Below are positions 21,985 to 32,686 of a stretch of DNA of 64,000 bases, piece by piece. The position numbers were made by a program, and so were the translations under genes. How positions within the stretch are numbered: position 1 is the stretch's first letter; the number at the start of each line of letters is the position of its first letter. Source of the stretch: Eupeodes corollae (lineage: Eukaryota; Arthropoda; Insecta; Diptera; Syrphidae); NCBI RefSeq assembly GCF_945859685.1, contig NC_079148.1, positions 119,642,589-119,706,588 of the forward strand, given 5' to 3'. The notes under the pieces were generated by a model that had not been told where the DNA came from, made no database searches, and saw nothing but the letters and a program-made list of their open reading frames with translations.

Positions 21985-22794
21985 ATGCTGAGAATATGGA
22001 AAGATCACTTCTCCAAATTAAATAACGGCGATGAAGAACCGAATTCCGCTGTAAAGGAGATAGAACGACTCAACCTCGGCGACGCAGATCAACAATTCCG
22101 CCTACCCGACCTTGACGAAGTGAAGATAGCTATATCTAAACTGAAGTCAAACAAAGCTGCTGGAGCTGACGGCATCGCTGCCGAACTATTCAAAGCAGCA
22201 GGCGATGACTTGCTACCGAGCATGCACCAACTCATCTGCAAAATATGGTCGGAAGAAAGCATGCCCGATGAGTGGAATCTCAGCATAGTGTGCCCGATAC
22301 ATAAGAAAGGAGACCCTCTAAACTGCGCCAACTACAGAGGCATCAGTCTCCTTAACATTGCGTATAAGATCCTCTCTGCCGTATTATGTGAACGTCTGAA
22401 GCCATTCGTCAACAACCTGATTCGTCCTTATCAGTGTGGCTTCAGACCAGGAAAGTCCACTATCGACCAAATATTCACACTACGGCAGATCTTGGAAAAA
22501 ACCCAGGAGCTTCAAATCGATACCCACCATCTCTTTATCGATTTTAAAGCCGCGTATGAAAGCATCTATAGGGAAGAGCTCTACCGAGCAATGTCTAGTT
22601 TTGGCATCCCTGTCAAACTTATCCGTTTGTGCAGAATGACGATGGAGAATGCACGCTGCTCTATCAAGGTCGGAAAAGATCTCACCGATGCATTTGATGT
22701 CAAAAACGGTTTTAGACAAGGCGATGCACTGTCATGCGACTTCTTCAATACCGTTTTGGAAAGAATTGTGCCAAAACCCAACCGTCAACACTAG
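21985..22794 (+). pseudogene. Reverse transcriptase fragment, RTE-like LINE (269 residues open)
   Basis: The longest open frame in the window. Motifs in order: LKSNKAAGADGIAAELFK (about residues 53-70), WNLSIVCPIHKKGDPLNC, ANYRGISLLNIAYKILS, FRPGKSTIDQIFTLRQILEK, motif A HHLFIDFKAAYESI (about 180-193) with its catalytic Asp, and motif B VKNGFRQGDALSCDFFN (about 240-257). The frame then shifts near 22770, and motif C, YADDIDIIGRS, is intact in another frame at about 22834-22866. A further break at 23150 leaves the protein dead, but the damage is light, indicating recent activity. Confidence 0.85.
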
Positions 22795-23155
22795 AGGCAC
22801 AATCTTCCAAAAGTCCATCCAATTACTAGGATACGCAGATGATATTGACATAATTGGAAGATCAAAGAGTGATGTCAGTGGAGCGTTTTTGAGCATTGTG
22901 ACGGAAGCGAAGAATGGGGGCAAGACCAAGTTTATGGTGTCATCAACGAAGGACATTGAACGACGACGTCTTGGACAAAACGTCACCATGGACAGCTATA
23001 ACTTTGAGGTATTTAAGGACTTTGTCTACCTAGGCACTGCTATTAATACAGACAACGACACCAGCGCTGAAATCAAACGAAGAATAACTCTTGTAAATCG
23101 CTGCTTCTTTGGACTTAGAAGGCAATTGAGAAGTAAAGTCCTCTCTCGAGCATAA
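22790..23155 (+). pseudogene. RT motif C and thumb fragment of the same LINE
   Basis: Read in the frame of 22649-23155 from about 22790: SIQLLGYADDIDIIGRS contains the YADD catalytic pair, followed by TKFMVSSTKDIERRRLGQNV, YNFEVFKDFVYLGTAINTDN and EIKRRITLVNRCFFGLRRQL. It ends at a stop after VLSRA, where about 25 nt present at 37463-37489 are missing. Confidence 0.8.
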
Positions 23156-23628
23156 GACACTCATCATTCCGGTTCTCATTTATGGCGCTGAGGCCTGGAC
23201 CCTGTCAGAGAAAGATGAGAACGTCTTAGGATGCTTCGAGAGAAAAATTCTTTGTGTGATTTTTGGTCCCGTACGCATAGATGGAGAATGGAGGAGAGGA
23301 TATAACGACGAACTGTACGGGACACAGCGACACCGACCTAGTTACCAGAATTAAAGTCCAACGGCTTAGATGGCTAGGTCATGTAGAGCGGATGGACATC
23401 AACGCTCCAGCCCAGAAGGTCTTCGAATCCATTCCCAAGAGACGGCCGGCGCGGCTCTGTAGAGAAAGACCGCGACTCAGGAGGCGCACCCAGGTGGGAG
23501 AAGACCTCCACCAACTTGGCGTGTGAAACTGGAGACAGCTAGCTAGGGACCGAGCTGGCTGGAGACGCATGTTGGTTGAGTCGCAGGTCCGCCCCGGACT
23601 GTAGCGCCACCTTAAGTAACTAAGTAAG

Positions 23629-23635
23629 TATCTTT
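23629..23635 (+). repeat. Target site duplication, right
   Basis: TATCTTT, identical to 21381-21387. Confidence 0.6.
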
Positions 23636-24215
23636 TCAAAACTTAAAGATATTGGTTTAAACTACTTTTATCTTTTAAAAAATATTGTTGTTTACATTCA
23701 GTAAAATTTTGTCAAAAATCGAATTTACAGTTTTTGTACAAAAAATTGAAAACCTAAAAAAAGTTTACAAAAGTTGGTAAAAATTGATTTTCGACTCAAA
23801 CAGCTTTCCTTTTTTTTCTTTAAAGTTTGAAATATTGGCTTCAAACTAATTTTATCTTATAAGAAATATTGTTTTTAACATTTGATAAAATTTTGAAAAA
23901 AATCGAATTGACAGAAATAAAACTAAAAAAAAAAAAAACAATACTAAGACTTGGTAAAAATTTACTTTCGACTCAAAACATTTTTTAAAAATTAAAAATA
24001 TTGACTTCAAACTTATTTTATTTCACAGAAAATATTGTTTTCGATATTCAGTAATTTTTATATAAAAATCCAACACTCCGTTCTTTCAAAAAAAATAAAA
24101 TCTACAAAATTTGGTAAAAATTGATACGAGTACACTTAGAAACACTTTTAAACAAGACAAATCAAAAAACGGGATGGGAAGTTATCAGTGTGGGTCGCAT
24201 CCCAGCCTCTTTTTT

Positions 24216-27200
24216 CTTTTAATTACTCAAGATTTCTCAAAAAATATCTCTCTTTCTTGTAAATATTGACAACCGTTTATTGCTTTGCGAAACACACTGT
24301 ATCTCATTACCGACGACGACGCTAATGTTCAGTTGAGTGCATGTTTAGTTTTTGAGGTAATGCCATCAGGTATGCATCAAACCTCCGCTTCAACTACCAA
24401 CTAAAACTGCTTCTGGCTTCTACCATGCATCTCTACCTTTGTTGCATCACCACAATCTAATTCGCGTGGCCGTATATAGAAAACACGGCTAATATGATTT
24501 GCCCCGTGGAGCCAGTGGCGGTAGACGAAATACCTACTCAACCATTCATGCAATATTAATTTCCCGGATATATTCCTCGGTGTGGTTTCCGTCAAAATAT
24601 AGAACGAGATTCATCGTCATCAACATCGTCATCGTCGTTATCATCACAATCGCAACATATCGCCATCGCCATGGTTGTCCTCCATATATTCTGCTCTAGG
24701 ATAGGCTATACACTTAGTCAGAGCCATCTCATCATAATGGGTGTGAGCGTTTGCTTCCCGCGTGTGCAACAGTTTAATAATTGATTATAATTGCATATGT
24801 TTCAGGGACATGCAGAGGCACAGGACTCGCGATATGCAAAGCTGACGATGCTAACAACGACACGATGAGGACGACATGCTCGTACCTCTTATTCCTACCT
24901 ACAAATATATTTGGCCTCTGATGCACACTCCCAATAATTAATTTGAACTTCTGGCTCAAATCGAAAATTGATTATCGATTTGGAACCAGACCACTAATTG
25001 AATAGCCAAGCCACATGAAACCCTTGCTTCTCACATGATTTGCTCCAATTTCGTCAATTTTGTTTGCCTTCGAGTTTGATGGCAAAAGCTTGTGGGTTAT
25101 ACGGTTTACGAACCTCGGGATATCAGGTATCTATGTGTGTGCGTATATCCTCTCAACGGATCGGTTATTATGTTCCAAAAACATATTAACAATATTTTCC
25201 CAATGACATACATAATAGAGATGGGTTCGGAGGGTTGTGCATCAAGGTCTGTTTTGGCTATTCATTTGGCCTCGATTAAATTGTGGACCTTTTTCGTGGA
25301 AACTAATTACAATCGTGTCAGGGTTTGTGTTACGATTCTGTGAGCTACACCTACAGCTGTACATGAACCTATTTTGTGTATCACCATTGTAAACGATCCT
25401 TTTGGCCACCGTCACCGTCACCGTACCACCCAGCAAGCCTCGAGAACCGCACGAACCGAATTTATAGCAATCACGTCCTCTCTGACGTTAAATTAATTGC
25501 CCAGCAACTTAATGAGCCGAAATTGTCATCACAGTAAATTTTCATTGCGAATAATAACGAAGACTGAAAAGTATATAAAGAACACTGAAAATGAAAAGTC
25601 TTCGTCACTCTTCGCCTTCGCCTACATTCTATATTTTTTTTCGCGTTCTGTGCTGCATGTCATGTCTGCTCTTCCGCCATCATCATTGTTCGCCCTATCC
25701 CTTCTTTTTTTTAACATTCTGCAGGAATCTTTTTTAATTGAAGTAATCCTTAGCGTAAAAGAGTGTAGAATTTTTCCGTTCTTTAACGTCCTGGGGTATA
25801 GGGTTTATATATTTGTATATAATTTTTTATTGTTGTCTTGCTCTATTTTTCTTAAGCTCTCTGTGGATTTTAGTTGGCCTTAGAGTTTTCTACAAATTGA
25901 AGCAGTAAAAGTTTACGATAGTTGGCGTCGTCGTCGGTCGAAGCCAAAGGTTGGAGGCACTAGGCACCTATATACCTAACTCCTGGATTGAATGTAGGAA
26001 GTAGGATCTTTACCTATAAAGCTTGAACGTTAACCACCCCCTTAATGAGGGTTGAAAATTAGTGTCCGGGTGGATAAACGGAACGTGTTTCCATTAGCAA
26101 AGTTATTATCTTAAAAATAGGGAGCTGGATTTTCTTTTTCTGATTATTTGAGAGAGTAGGTACGGATGTGTATTTACCATGGAGGAATTTTGTTATTTCG
26201 GATTTAACCTTGGCCATGCAAGGTTTTGACTTTTCTTTGAAATTTCTTGTTTTTTTAATTTTTTTAATGAAGTTCCGTTGTGCGATTTTCCTTTATTTTC
26301 ATTCTGTTTTTTTTTTTCTGATGTTAAACTGGAAAGTAGGACAAACAGTTTGTTATATTAAATTCACAATTAATACAAGAATTGGACGAAGTGTGAGTGA
26401 TGGTGGAGCTCCGCATAGAACGCAAATAACAAGGGTAAATTAGTTTTGAAAAGCAGGAAATCTACGAACTGTGAATTGTATGTGAAAGTTAATTAAATTT
26501 CCCTTTAAAGAAAATGAATTTATGTAGAATAAGAGAAATATGGAAGGATGTAAAAAGTCGTACGTATACACAGTAAAGATGAAAAAATGTCCTCACTTTT
26601 GTCAAAAATCACTTCACTGTGCGCCAAATGAGTTTGTCGTTTTTAAGTGCGTATAATGACAAATTTGATTGTCCTCAAGTTGCGTGAAGAGAATTTAGGA
26701 AATACAATAAAAGCCGGTTGTATAATTTAACTCCACTTAAATCTACGGACCAGTCGAACTTTCACTCTCCTGTCGATGACGACGGACGCCCCTATATTGA
26801 GTTCCTAAAATTAAAAGGAAAGCATTTAATGAGACTTTTTTAAAGTACATGTTTTATTATCCCTATATAAGTAATGGGAATCTTATGATGTCCATTTTTC
26901 TAAATACGACAATTCAAAACGAATACATTTTATTTTCCTGATGAATTTATCGTGGAGCTGATGACTGAATTGCAATCAACATTGTTTTTTACTGTCGATA
27001 TAAAATTAATCAAAACAAAAAAAAAAGAATTTAATTAAATTGAAACGAGGTAGGAAAAAAATCAGATATCAAACCAGTACAAGAATTATAGCAAACCATA
27101 AAACAGTATAGAAATATAGAAAAGCATCTTTAATCGAATTCAATGTCCATAAAACCACATCATCAAAAAAGGGCCAATATATTTTAAGATAGCATTTATT

Positions 27201-27355
27201 CTTTGATTACATTTTGTTTAAAGTAAACTGTTCTTTAATGTTTACTTAAAAACAAAATACAGTCGATTCCCTCTATGTGGAACTTTTTATTAAGAAACTA
27301 TTGAGTTAGAGAGAGGTTTTTTTAAATGATTTCATAAATAGTAAAATAACAAATA
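24216..27355. other. Intergenic unique-looking region
   Basis: About 3.1 kb between array-type repeat copies. It holds short CATC/GTC-rich tracts near 24615-24660 and CGTCACCGT-type runs near 25408-25425. Open frames up to 128 codons (25497-25883) have hydrophobic, low-complexity products with no recognisable domain. No gene is supported; it could be regulatory or intronic DNA. Confidence 0.45.
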
Positions 27356-27361
27356 AAATAA

Positions 27362-28370
27362 AAGATGCTGAGATCCGACCTATACTGATAACTTCCCATC
27401 CCGACTATTAATTAGTCTTGCTTGAAAGGTAGGTATGAAGGTTTTAATGTTTTGTTAGGTGTCAGTTGAATTATTAAACAAAAATTAAATTACCAACAAT
27501 ATTCTGCATATGATTAAAAGTTTGTATTTCTTACACAAACAAATAAAATATTAGATGAATGTAATTAGTTTTAAGTCAATATCTTCTATTATTGACGAGA
27601 TATCAAATTTTTAATAATTTTGTGTTTTGTTTTTGTAAATTTTAATTTCTGTGAAAAAAATTGACTGTTGGATTTATTATTAAAAAATTACGAAATGGCA
27701 AAAACAATATTTTATGTGAGGAAAAAATTGTTTTAATAGTTTTTGAAAAGACCAAGTTTAACCAAGTTTAAGTATTGTTTTGTTTAGGTTTCTATTTTTT
27801 GTAAAACAAAAATGGCAATTCCATTGTTCTTAAAATTTTACTGAAAGTTGAAAACGATATTTCTGATAAAATAAAATAAGTTTGAAGTCAAAATCTCAAG
27901 ATGTTTTAGTCGAAAAGTACTTCAGCCTCAAATTTTACGAACTTAGCAACTTTTAGTAATGTTTTGTTTAGGTTTTTATTTTGGTAGAGAAAACAATTAA
28001 TTTAATTTTTCTCAAAATTTCACTGAATGTCAAAGACAATATTTTTATAAGATAAAATTAATTTGAAGCCAATATTTTACATTTTTTAAAAGATATTTGA
28101 GTCGAAAATAAATTTTTACCAGCTTTTGTTAATTAGTTTTTAGATTTTTATTGTTTGTAAGATTAAAAATCTCGTTTACTAAAAAAAATTCGAGATCAAA
28201 CTATTTCATCATATGCAAAATATTGTTGGTAGTTAAAATTTTGTTTTAAATAATTGAACTGACACCTTTCTAAACAAAACACGAAAATCTAGAAAACTTT
28301 TAAGCTAGACGAATCAACAGACGGGATGGCAGTCATCAGTATGGATTGCATCCCATCCTCTTTTTTAACT
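27362..28370. repeat. Array-type repeat, double-headed copy D
   Basis: A head in plus orientation at 27362 (GAGATCCGACCTATACTGAT, AACTTCCCATCCCGAC) and a head in minus orientation at 28320-28370 (GACGGGATGGCAGTCATCAG, GGATTGCATCCCATCCTC). The inverted similarity extends about 170 bp inward on both sides (GGTGTCAGTT[GC]AATTATT, ACCAACAATATT, GCATATGAT). There is no tail. The interior has degenerate ~175-bp units. It abuts the tail of copy E directly. Confidence 0.7.
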
Positions 28371-29524
28371 TCCCTACACTTCATTTATTGTAATCGGTCC
28401 GATTTATGCAATTGAAAATTTTGACATTTCTCGACGATTCAAAGCCACTAGAGTCGAAATAAAAGATTCTTATATAGATGTCTGTGCAGCGTGTGTACGT
28501 ACGTTCGTACGTTTTTTTTCGTCGTCCATAGCTCAAGAACCAGTAGAGAGAGTAGAGACAAAAAAACTTCGAATAAATTTTGTTATATACGGACAATAAA
28601 ACAGAAAGATACATAAAGGGCTCTCTAGAAAATTGCGTGGTTGGTTTTTTTACCATAGCAGTTTTAAAAGAAAGGTGAACATTTTGGTTAAGCCTAAATA
28701 TCACACGAACCAAAGACGCGAGAGTCTTGAATAAAATTTCAAATTATATATTGTAACGTGATACCAAACAAATATATTCAAAAAAAAATTGAACAAAATA
28801 TTTGTCACCTTAAAAAACTTACGAACAAAAAATGATTTTATCCCAAAAACAATTTTGTGCAAAAAACGTTTCAAACATCGGGTAAATTTTGAGAAAAATT
28901 AAATTGTCAGTTTTTTTTTATAACAAATACAAACCTAAAAAAACATTACTTAAAGTTGGTGAATATTGATTTTCGACTCAAATATATTTCCAAAAATTGG
29001 AGATTATGGCTTCAAACGAATTTTATTCGAATATTTGGTAAAATTTTGCGAAAAATCGAATTCACAGTTTTTAAACTAATTTTACCTGTTTTCGACATTT
29101 AATAAATTGTTTATAAAAATCCAATAGTCAATTTTTTGATAAAACATAAAGTCTACAAACAATAAGACCCAAATTTGGTAAAAATTGATGTTCGGTTCTC
29201 GATATCTCGTAAAAAATAGAAGATATTGACTTCAAATTAATTTCGATCATCCAATTTGTTTTTGTTTATATAAGAAATAAAATCTTTTAAGAAATGCAAC
29301 TAAAATTTGTAAAAATTGGTTTTCGACTAAAAATATCGTTAGCAAAAATAGATTTTGAAATTAAACTATTTCATTATATGTAAAACATTATTAGTATTTT
29401 TAAATATTTAATAATAATTCAACTGACAAATTTTTAACAAAACACGAAAACCTACAAACTTTTAACCAAAACAAATCGACAGACGGGATGTTAAGTTATC
29501 AGTGTGGGTCACATTCCAGGCTCT
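28371..29524 (-). repeat. Array-type repeat, copy E (minus)
   Basis: Tail at 28371 (AACTTCCCTACACTTCATTT, then TTGTAATCGGTCCGATTTAT and ATTTCTCGACGATTCAAAG), ACGT tract at about 28494-28510, and CGTCGTCCATAGCTCAAGAA at 28520. The array follows, and the head ends at about 29524 (ATCGACAGACGGGATGTTAA, TCAGTGTGGGTCACATTCCA). It belongs to the longer head subtype, with an extra ~350-bp block between array and head. Confidence 0.75.
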
Positions 29525-29657
29525 TTTTTCAATTTTAGACAGTTGCATGCCGGCCGTGGTATCAGTATTAGTCGTTTTAAAATAAAAACTATTTTAAGTA
29601 AGCAATTTTTAATTTTATCTGGCACATCGCTTTTCATTTCAATTGATTCAACAAATT

Positions 29658-29671
29658 GCAATGCACCAATT
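29658..29671 (+). repeat. 14-bp target site duplication, left
   Basis: GCAATGCACCAATT, identical to 30444-30457. Flanks the internally deleted LINE copy. Confidence 0.85.
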
Positions 29672-30443
29672 ACTTACTTACTTACTACAGTCCTATGTGA
29701 ACTAGGGCCTCACCAAACAAACTTTTCCACCTAGCTCGATCCCTAGCCTGATGTCTCGAGTTTTGCGCTGCAAGTTGGGTGAGGTCACTTTCCACCTGAT
29801 CCGCGGTCTTCCTGCACTGCGCTGTCCTGTAGGTGTGAATTCGAAGACTTTCCGGGCCGGAACATTGGTTTCCGTGTGCTCTACGTGACCCAGCCATCTT
29901 AGTTGTTGGACTTTTACCCTTCTGGCTAAGTCTACGTCGCTGTACAGTCCCTACAGCTCGTCGTACCATATTCTTCTCCACTCCCCTACGATGCATACGG
30001 GGTTGTAGATCACAGGAAGAACTTTTCGCTCGAAACGACCCAAGGTGCTTTCATCCGCTTTTGACATATTCCATGCTTCTGCATCGTATAGCAGGACGGG
30101 GGTGATAAGGGTCTTAAATACCGACACTTTGGTTCTTAGAAAGAGGACTTTTCCACTCAATTGCTTTCTTAGTCCAAAGAAACAGCGGTTAGCAAGAGTT
30201 ATTCTTCGTTTGATCTCAGCGATGGAGTTATTTTCTGCGTTTACAGTAATTCCGTCCGTATCCGAGGCTTGTTGGTTCTTCGCAACCATAATGTTTTTAC
30301 GTAGTCAGGAAGTCACCCCGCGATGGCACAACCCCCAACCAGTTGAGGTACTAGGAACCCGATGTTCACCACGGGGAGGTGAGAGTAGGAGTTGATAAAC
30401 ATAGGTAGGTTTTGAGAAAAAAAATATCTACCATTTGAACATC
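29672..30443 (-). mobile_element. Internally deleted RTE-like LINE derivative (772 bp)
   Basis: Minus orientation. The 3' end is at 29672 (ACTTACTTACTTACTACAGT, i.e. ...CTGTAGTAAGTAAGTAAGT). The C-terminal coding region 29685-30240 contains VNAENNSIAEIKRRITLANR, CFFGLRKQLSGKVL and LYDAEAWNMSKADES. It joins directly to the family 5' untranslated region (30260-30443; ATGTTCAAATGGTAGAT at the very start, also seen at 16086). The endonuclease and RT core are absent. The perfect 14-bp duplication shows it inserted as this short form or was deleted afterwards. At the junction a frame reads MVAKNQQASDTDGITVNAEN. Confidence 0.85.
29951..30289 (-). pseudogene. Fused 5'UTR/C-terminal frame of the deleted LINE
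   Basis: A 112-codon open frame. Its first ~15 residues (MVAKNQQASDTDGIT) come from the 5' leader and the rest from the C-terminal region (RRITLANRCFFGLRKQLSGK, FERKVLPVIYNPVCIVGEWR). The fusion is a by-product of the internal deletion. There is no nuclease or RT motif. Translation is unproven. Confidence 0.6.
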
Positions 30444-30457
30444 GCAATGCACCAATT
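30444..30457 (+). repeat. 14-bp target site duplication, right
   Basis: GCAATGCACCAATT, identical to 29658-29671. Confidence 0.85.
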
Positions 30458-30654
30458 GCATTTTCAGTTTCATTTTTTTTCTTATATCTCAAGGTCTATT
30501 ATTTAAGCTTTATCTTCAGCTCCGTCATTAGTTCCAGCAGCTTTTTTTTCAAAACTGACTCGTTATCAGATATTTCAGTGACTATAATATTATGATGAGC
30601 TTCTGTTAGTCTTTCACGGACTGTCTCGATTTCTTGGGTGTTTTCGTTGAAAAT

Positions 30655-30745
30655 TAAGCGGAATATTATCTTCGTCGTCCCACGTCTCAGACTTAAATCC
30701 AGTCTTTTTAAACAATTTTTTACTGTCGTTGAATTAACGTACCCA
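30655..30745 (-). pseudogene. Possible pogo/Tigger transposase C-terminal remnant
   Basis: Minus-strand sequence reads NSTTVKNC in one frame and, after a shift in a T-run, FKKTGFKSETWDDEDNIPL. This resembles the ...STTVKNCFKKAGF...DEDDIPL pattern near the C-terminus of pogo/Tigger (CENP-B-like) transposases. I cannot trace a DDD core in the neighbouring 500 bp, so this is a weak call. Confidence 0.3.
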
Positions 30746-31302
30746 TACCTTTGAGATTACGCGCACATAATCGAAATGAAATTTTACATTTTTCTGTTTT
30801 TAGGTTTCTTTGAACCCTTAAGATTTTGGTGAGATAAGAGCTTAAAGTGTACTTTTTAGTCTTACGACTATGAAAGTCATATTGAAGGGAAATAATCTAT
30901 TATACATTTTAATTTTCCTGCGTTTGTTTTGGGTCAGCCAGAAAGTTATCGATGGAGAAAAATATCTTTTGCCAAATTTAGAACTCTAAAATCTATTGCT
31001 TTTTTACATGTTCCTCGAACAAAGCTTTCATTTTTTTGAAATATCTAGGATTTATGCTTAAACTTAAGCATTTCTAATCTAGCAATTACAGTTCCACAAA
31101 ACAAGTCATTCTTTCTTTGCTGTGTTTATCTCCAGAACATTTTATCCCCTTTAAAGCTGCTATAAGCCGTCAAAAATCCCGGTTAATCAACGTTACATAT
31201 GTCGTCCCCTGTCTATTTTATCAACAGAAGCGCTTTCACCAAATTTAAAAAAAAAATGTTGGCAAAAGAAAAAAAAAATCGACTTAGAAAGAAAAAAAAT
31301 AA
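30746..31302. other. AT-rich spacer
   Basis: Between the possible pogo remnant and repeat copy F. The minus strand has a short stretch NDLFCGTVIARLEMLKFKHK near 31050-31110 that I could not place. Otherwise nothing recognisable. Confidence 0.35.
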
Positions 31303-31303
31303 A

Positions 31304-32685
31304 AGAGGCTGGGATGCGACCCACACTGATAACTTCCCATCCCGTCTGTCGATTTGTCTTGCTTAAAAGTTTGTCTATATGTATTTTTACCGAATTTGCG
31401 CACTATTCTTTGTAGATTTTATTTTTTATGAAAAAAACCGACTGTTGGATTTTTATATACAAATTACTGAATATTGAAAACAATATTTTCTCTGAAATAA
31501 AATAAGTTTGAAGCCAATATTTACAATTTTTGAAGAGATATTTGAGTCGAAAATCAATTTTTACCAACTTTTATACATTTTTTTTCAGGTTTTTATTTTT
31601 TGTAAAAAAAACTGTAAATTAGATTTTTCTCAAAATTTGTCCTTATGTTGAAAACAATATTTCTTATAAAAAAAAATTAGTTAGAACCTTTTATCTCAAA
31701 GTTTTTAAGAGATATTTGAGTCGAAAATCATTTTTTACGAACTTTTGTTAATTTTTTTTTTTCGGTTTTTAATTTTTTGTACAAAAACTGTCAAATCGAT
31801 TTTTTTCAAACTTTAACTGAATGTTGACAACAAAATGTTTTGAAAGATAAGAGTAAATTAAAGCGAATATCTCAAAGTTTTGAAAAGATATTTTATTTTA
31901 TTTTATTTTTTATGAAAAAAACCGACTGTTGGATTTTTATATACAAATTACTGAATATTGAAAACAATATTTTCTCTGAAATAAAATAAGTTTGAAGCCA
32001 ATATTTACAATTTTTGAAGAGATATTTGAGTCGAAAATCAATTTTTACCAACTTTTATACATTTTTTTTTAGGTTTTTATTTTTTGTAAAAAAAACTGTC
32101 AATTAGATTTTTCTCAAAATTTTATCAGATATCAAAAACATTATTTTTCGTTGCACAAAATTGTTTTAAAGATGAAATCATATTTTAGTCTTAAAATTTT
32201 GGAGGTGACAAAACTTTTTTTTTACCTTTATTGATTTATAAAAAAAACCGTTATATTGATTTTTTTCAAAAAATATACCTGTTTTGTGTCACGTTACAAT
32301 ATATTATATAAAATTTAATTCAAGTCTCTAGCGTTTTTGGTTCGTAAGATATTTAGGGTTAACCAAAATTTTCACCTTTTTTTCAAACTGCTGTGGTAAA
32401 AAAACCAACCACGCAATTTACTTGAGAGCCCTTTCTGCATCTTTCTGCTTTATTATCTGTATAACAAAATTTATTTGAAGTCGATATCTCTTCTGGTTCT
32501 TGAGCTATGGACGACGAAAAAAACGTCGCGAACGTACGGACGTACAGACGTACGTACACACGCACGCACAGAAATCTTTCTAAAAATCTTTTATTTCGAC
32601 TCTAGGGACCTTGAAACGTCGAGAAATGTCAAAATTTTCAATTTGACAAATCGGACCCATTACAATAACTTCCTATGGGAAGTTA
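31304..32685 (+). repeat. Array-type repeat, copy F, with a recent internal duplication
   Basis: Complete head (31307, AGGCTGGGATGCGACCCACA), array and tail, ending TAACTTCCTATGGGAAGTTA at 32666-32685. About 200 bp from 31421 recur almost unchanged 484 bp downstream (from 31905), including the family-atypical words GAAAAAAACCGACTGTTGG and ACAATTTTTGAAGAGATAT. One breakpoint, at about 31894, is inside a unit, where GAAAAGATAT runs into TTTATTTTATTTTATTTTTT. The ACGT tract is at about 32524-32572. Confidence 0.85.
32666..32685 (+). repeat. Terminal hairpin of the array-type repeat tail
   Basis: TAACTTCCTATGGGAAGTTA: an 8-bp perfect stem (TAACTTCC/GGAAGTTA) with a 4-nt TATG loop. The same closing sequence ends copies I (59874-59893) and J (61924-61943) and, with changes, the tail-only copy near 12495. 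Confidence 0.75.
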
Positions 32686-32686
32686 A

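Larger units (their letters stand above)
21388..23628 (+). mobile_element. RTE-like LINE, 5'-truncated, with best-preserved RT
   Basis: Starts in the endonuclease domain (IQEVRWDGP-like at about 21390), with an internal deletion near 21665 that removes GDFNAKLG. It resumes at IHKGTWKS-like, NQIDHIAID and the SDHYL region, where the Ser has become Leu (reads LDHYLDV). RT and C-terminal region follow to 23590, then CTGTAGCGCCACCTTAAGTA and degenerate TAAG repeats. The 7-bp target duplication is TATCTTT. Domain order and 3' tail match the copy at 16086-18956. GC content is visibly above the surrounding repeat. Confidence 0.85.
20362..24214 (-). repeat. Array-type repeat, copy C, split by a LINE
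   Basis: Minus-oriented copy. The tail begins at 20362 (AACTTATCATAGGAAGTTAT, with a short deletion before TCTCGACGTTTCAAGG). The ACGT tract is at about 20446-20480 and CGTCGTCCATAGCTCAAGAA at 20488. The array follows, interrupted at 21388-23628 by an RTE-like LINE, resumes at 23629 and ends in the head at 24165-24214 (CGGGATGGGAAGTTATCAGT, GTGGGTCGCATCCCAGCCTC). Without the LINE the copy is about 1.6 kb. The duplicated TATCTTT on each side proves the LINE came later. Confidence 0.8.

Noticed and set aside
22089..22331. Minus-strand frames within the LINE RT region
   Set aside because: They are shadows of the plus-strand reverse transcriptase, which has unambiguous motifs.
20362..24214. CRISPR-like or other regular repeat-spacer array
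   Set aside because: The periodic units (~175 bp) are diverged tandem copies without conserved short repeats separated by unique spacers, in a eukaryotic transposon-rich context.
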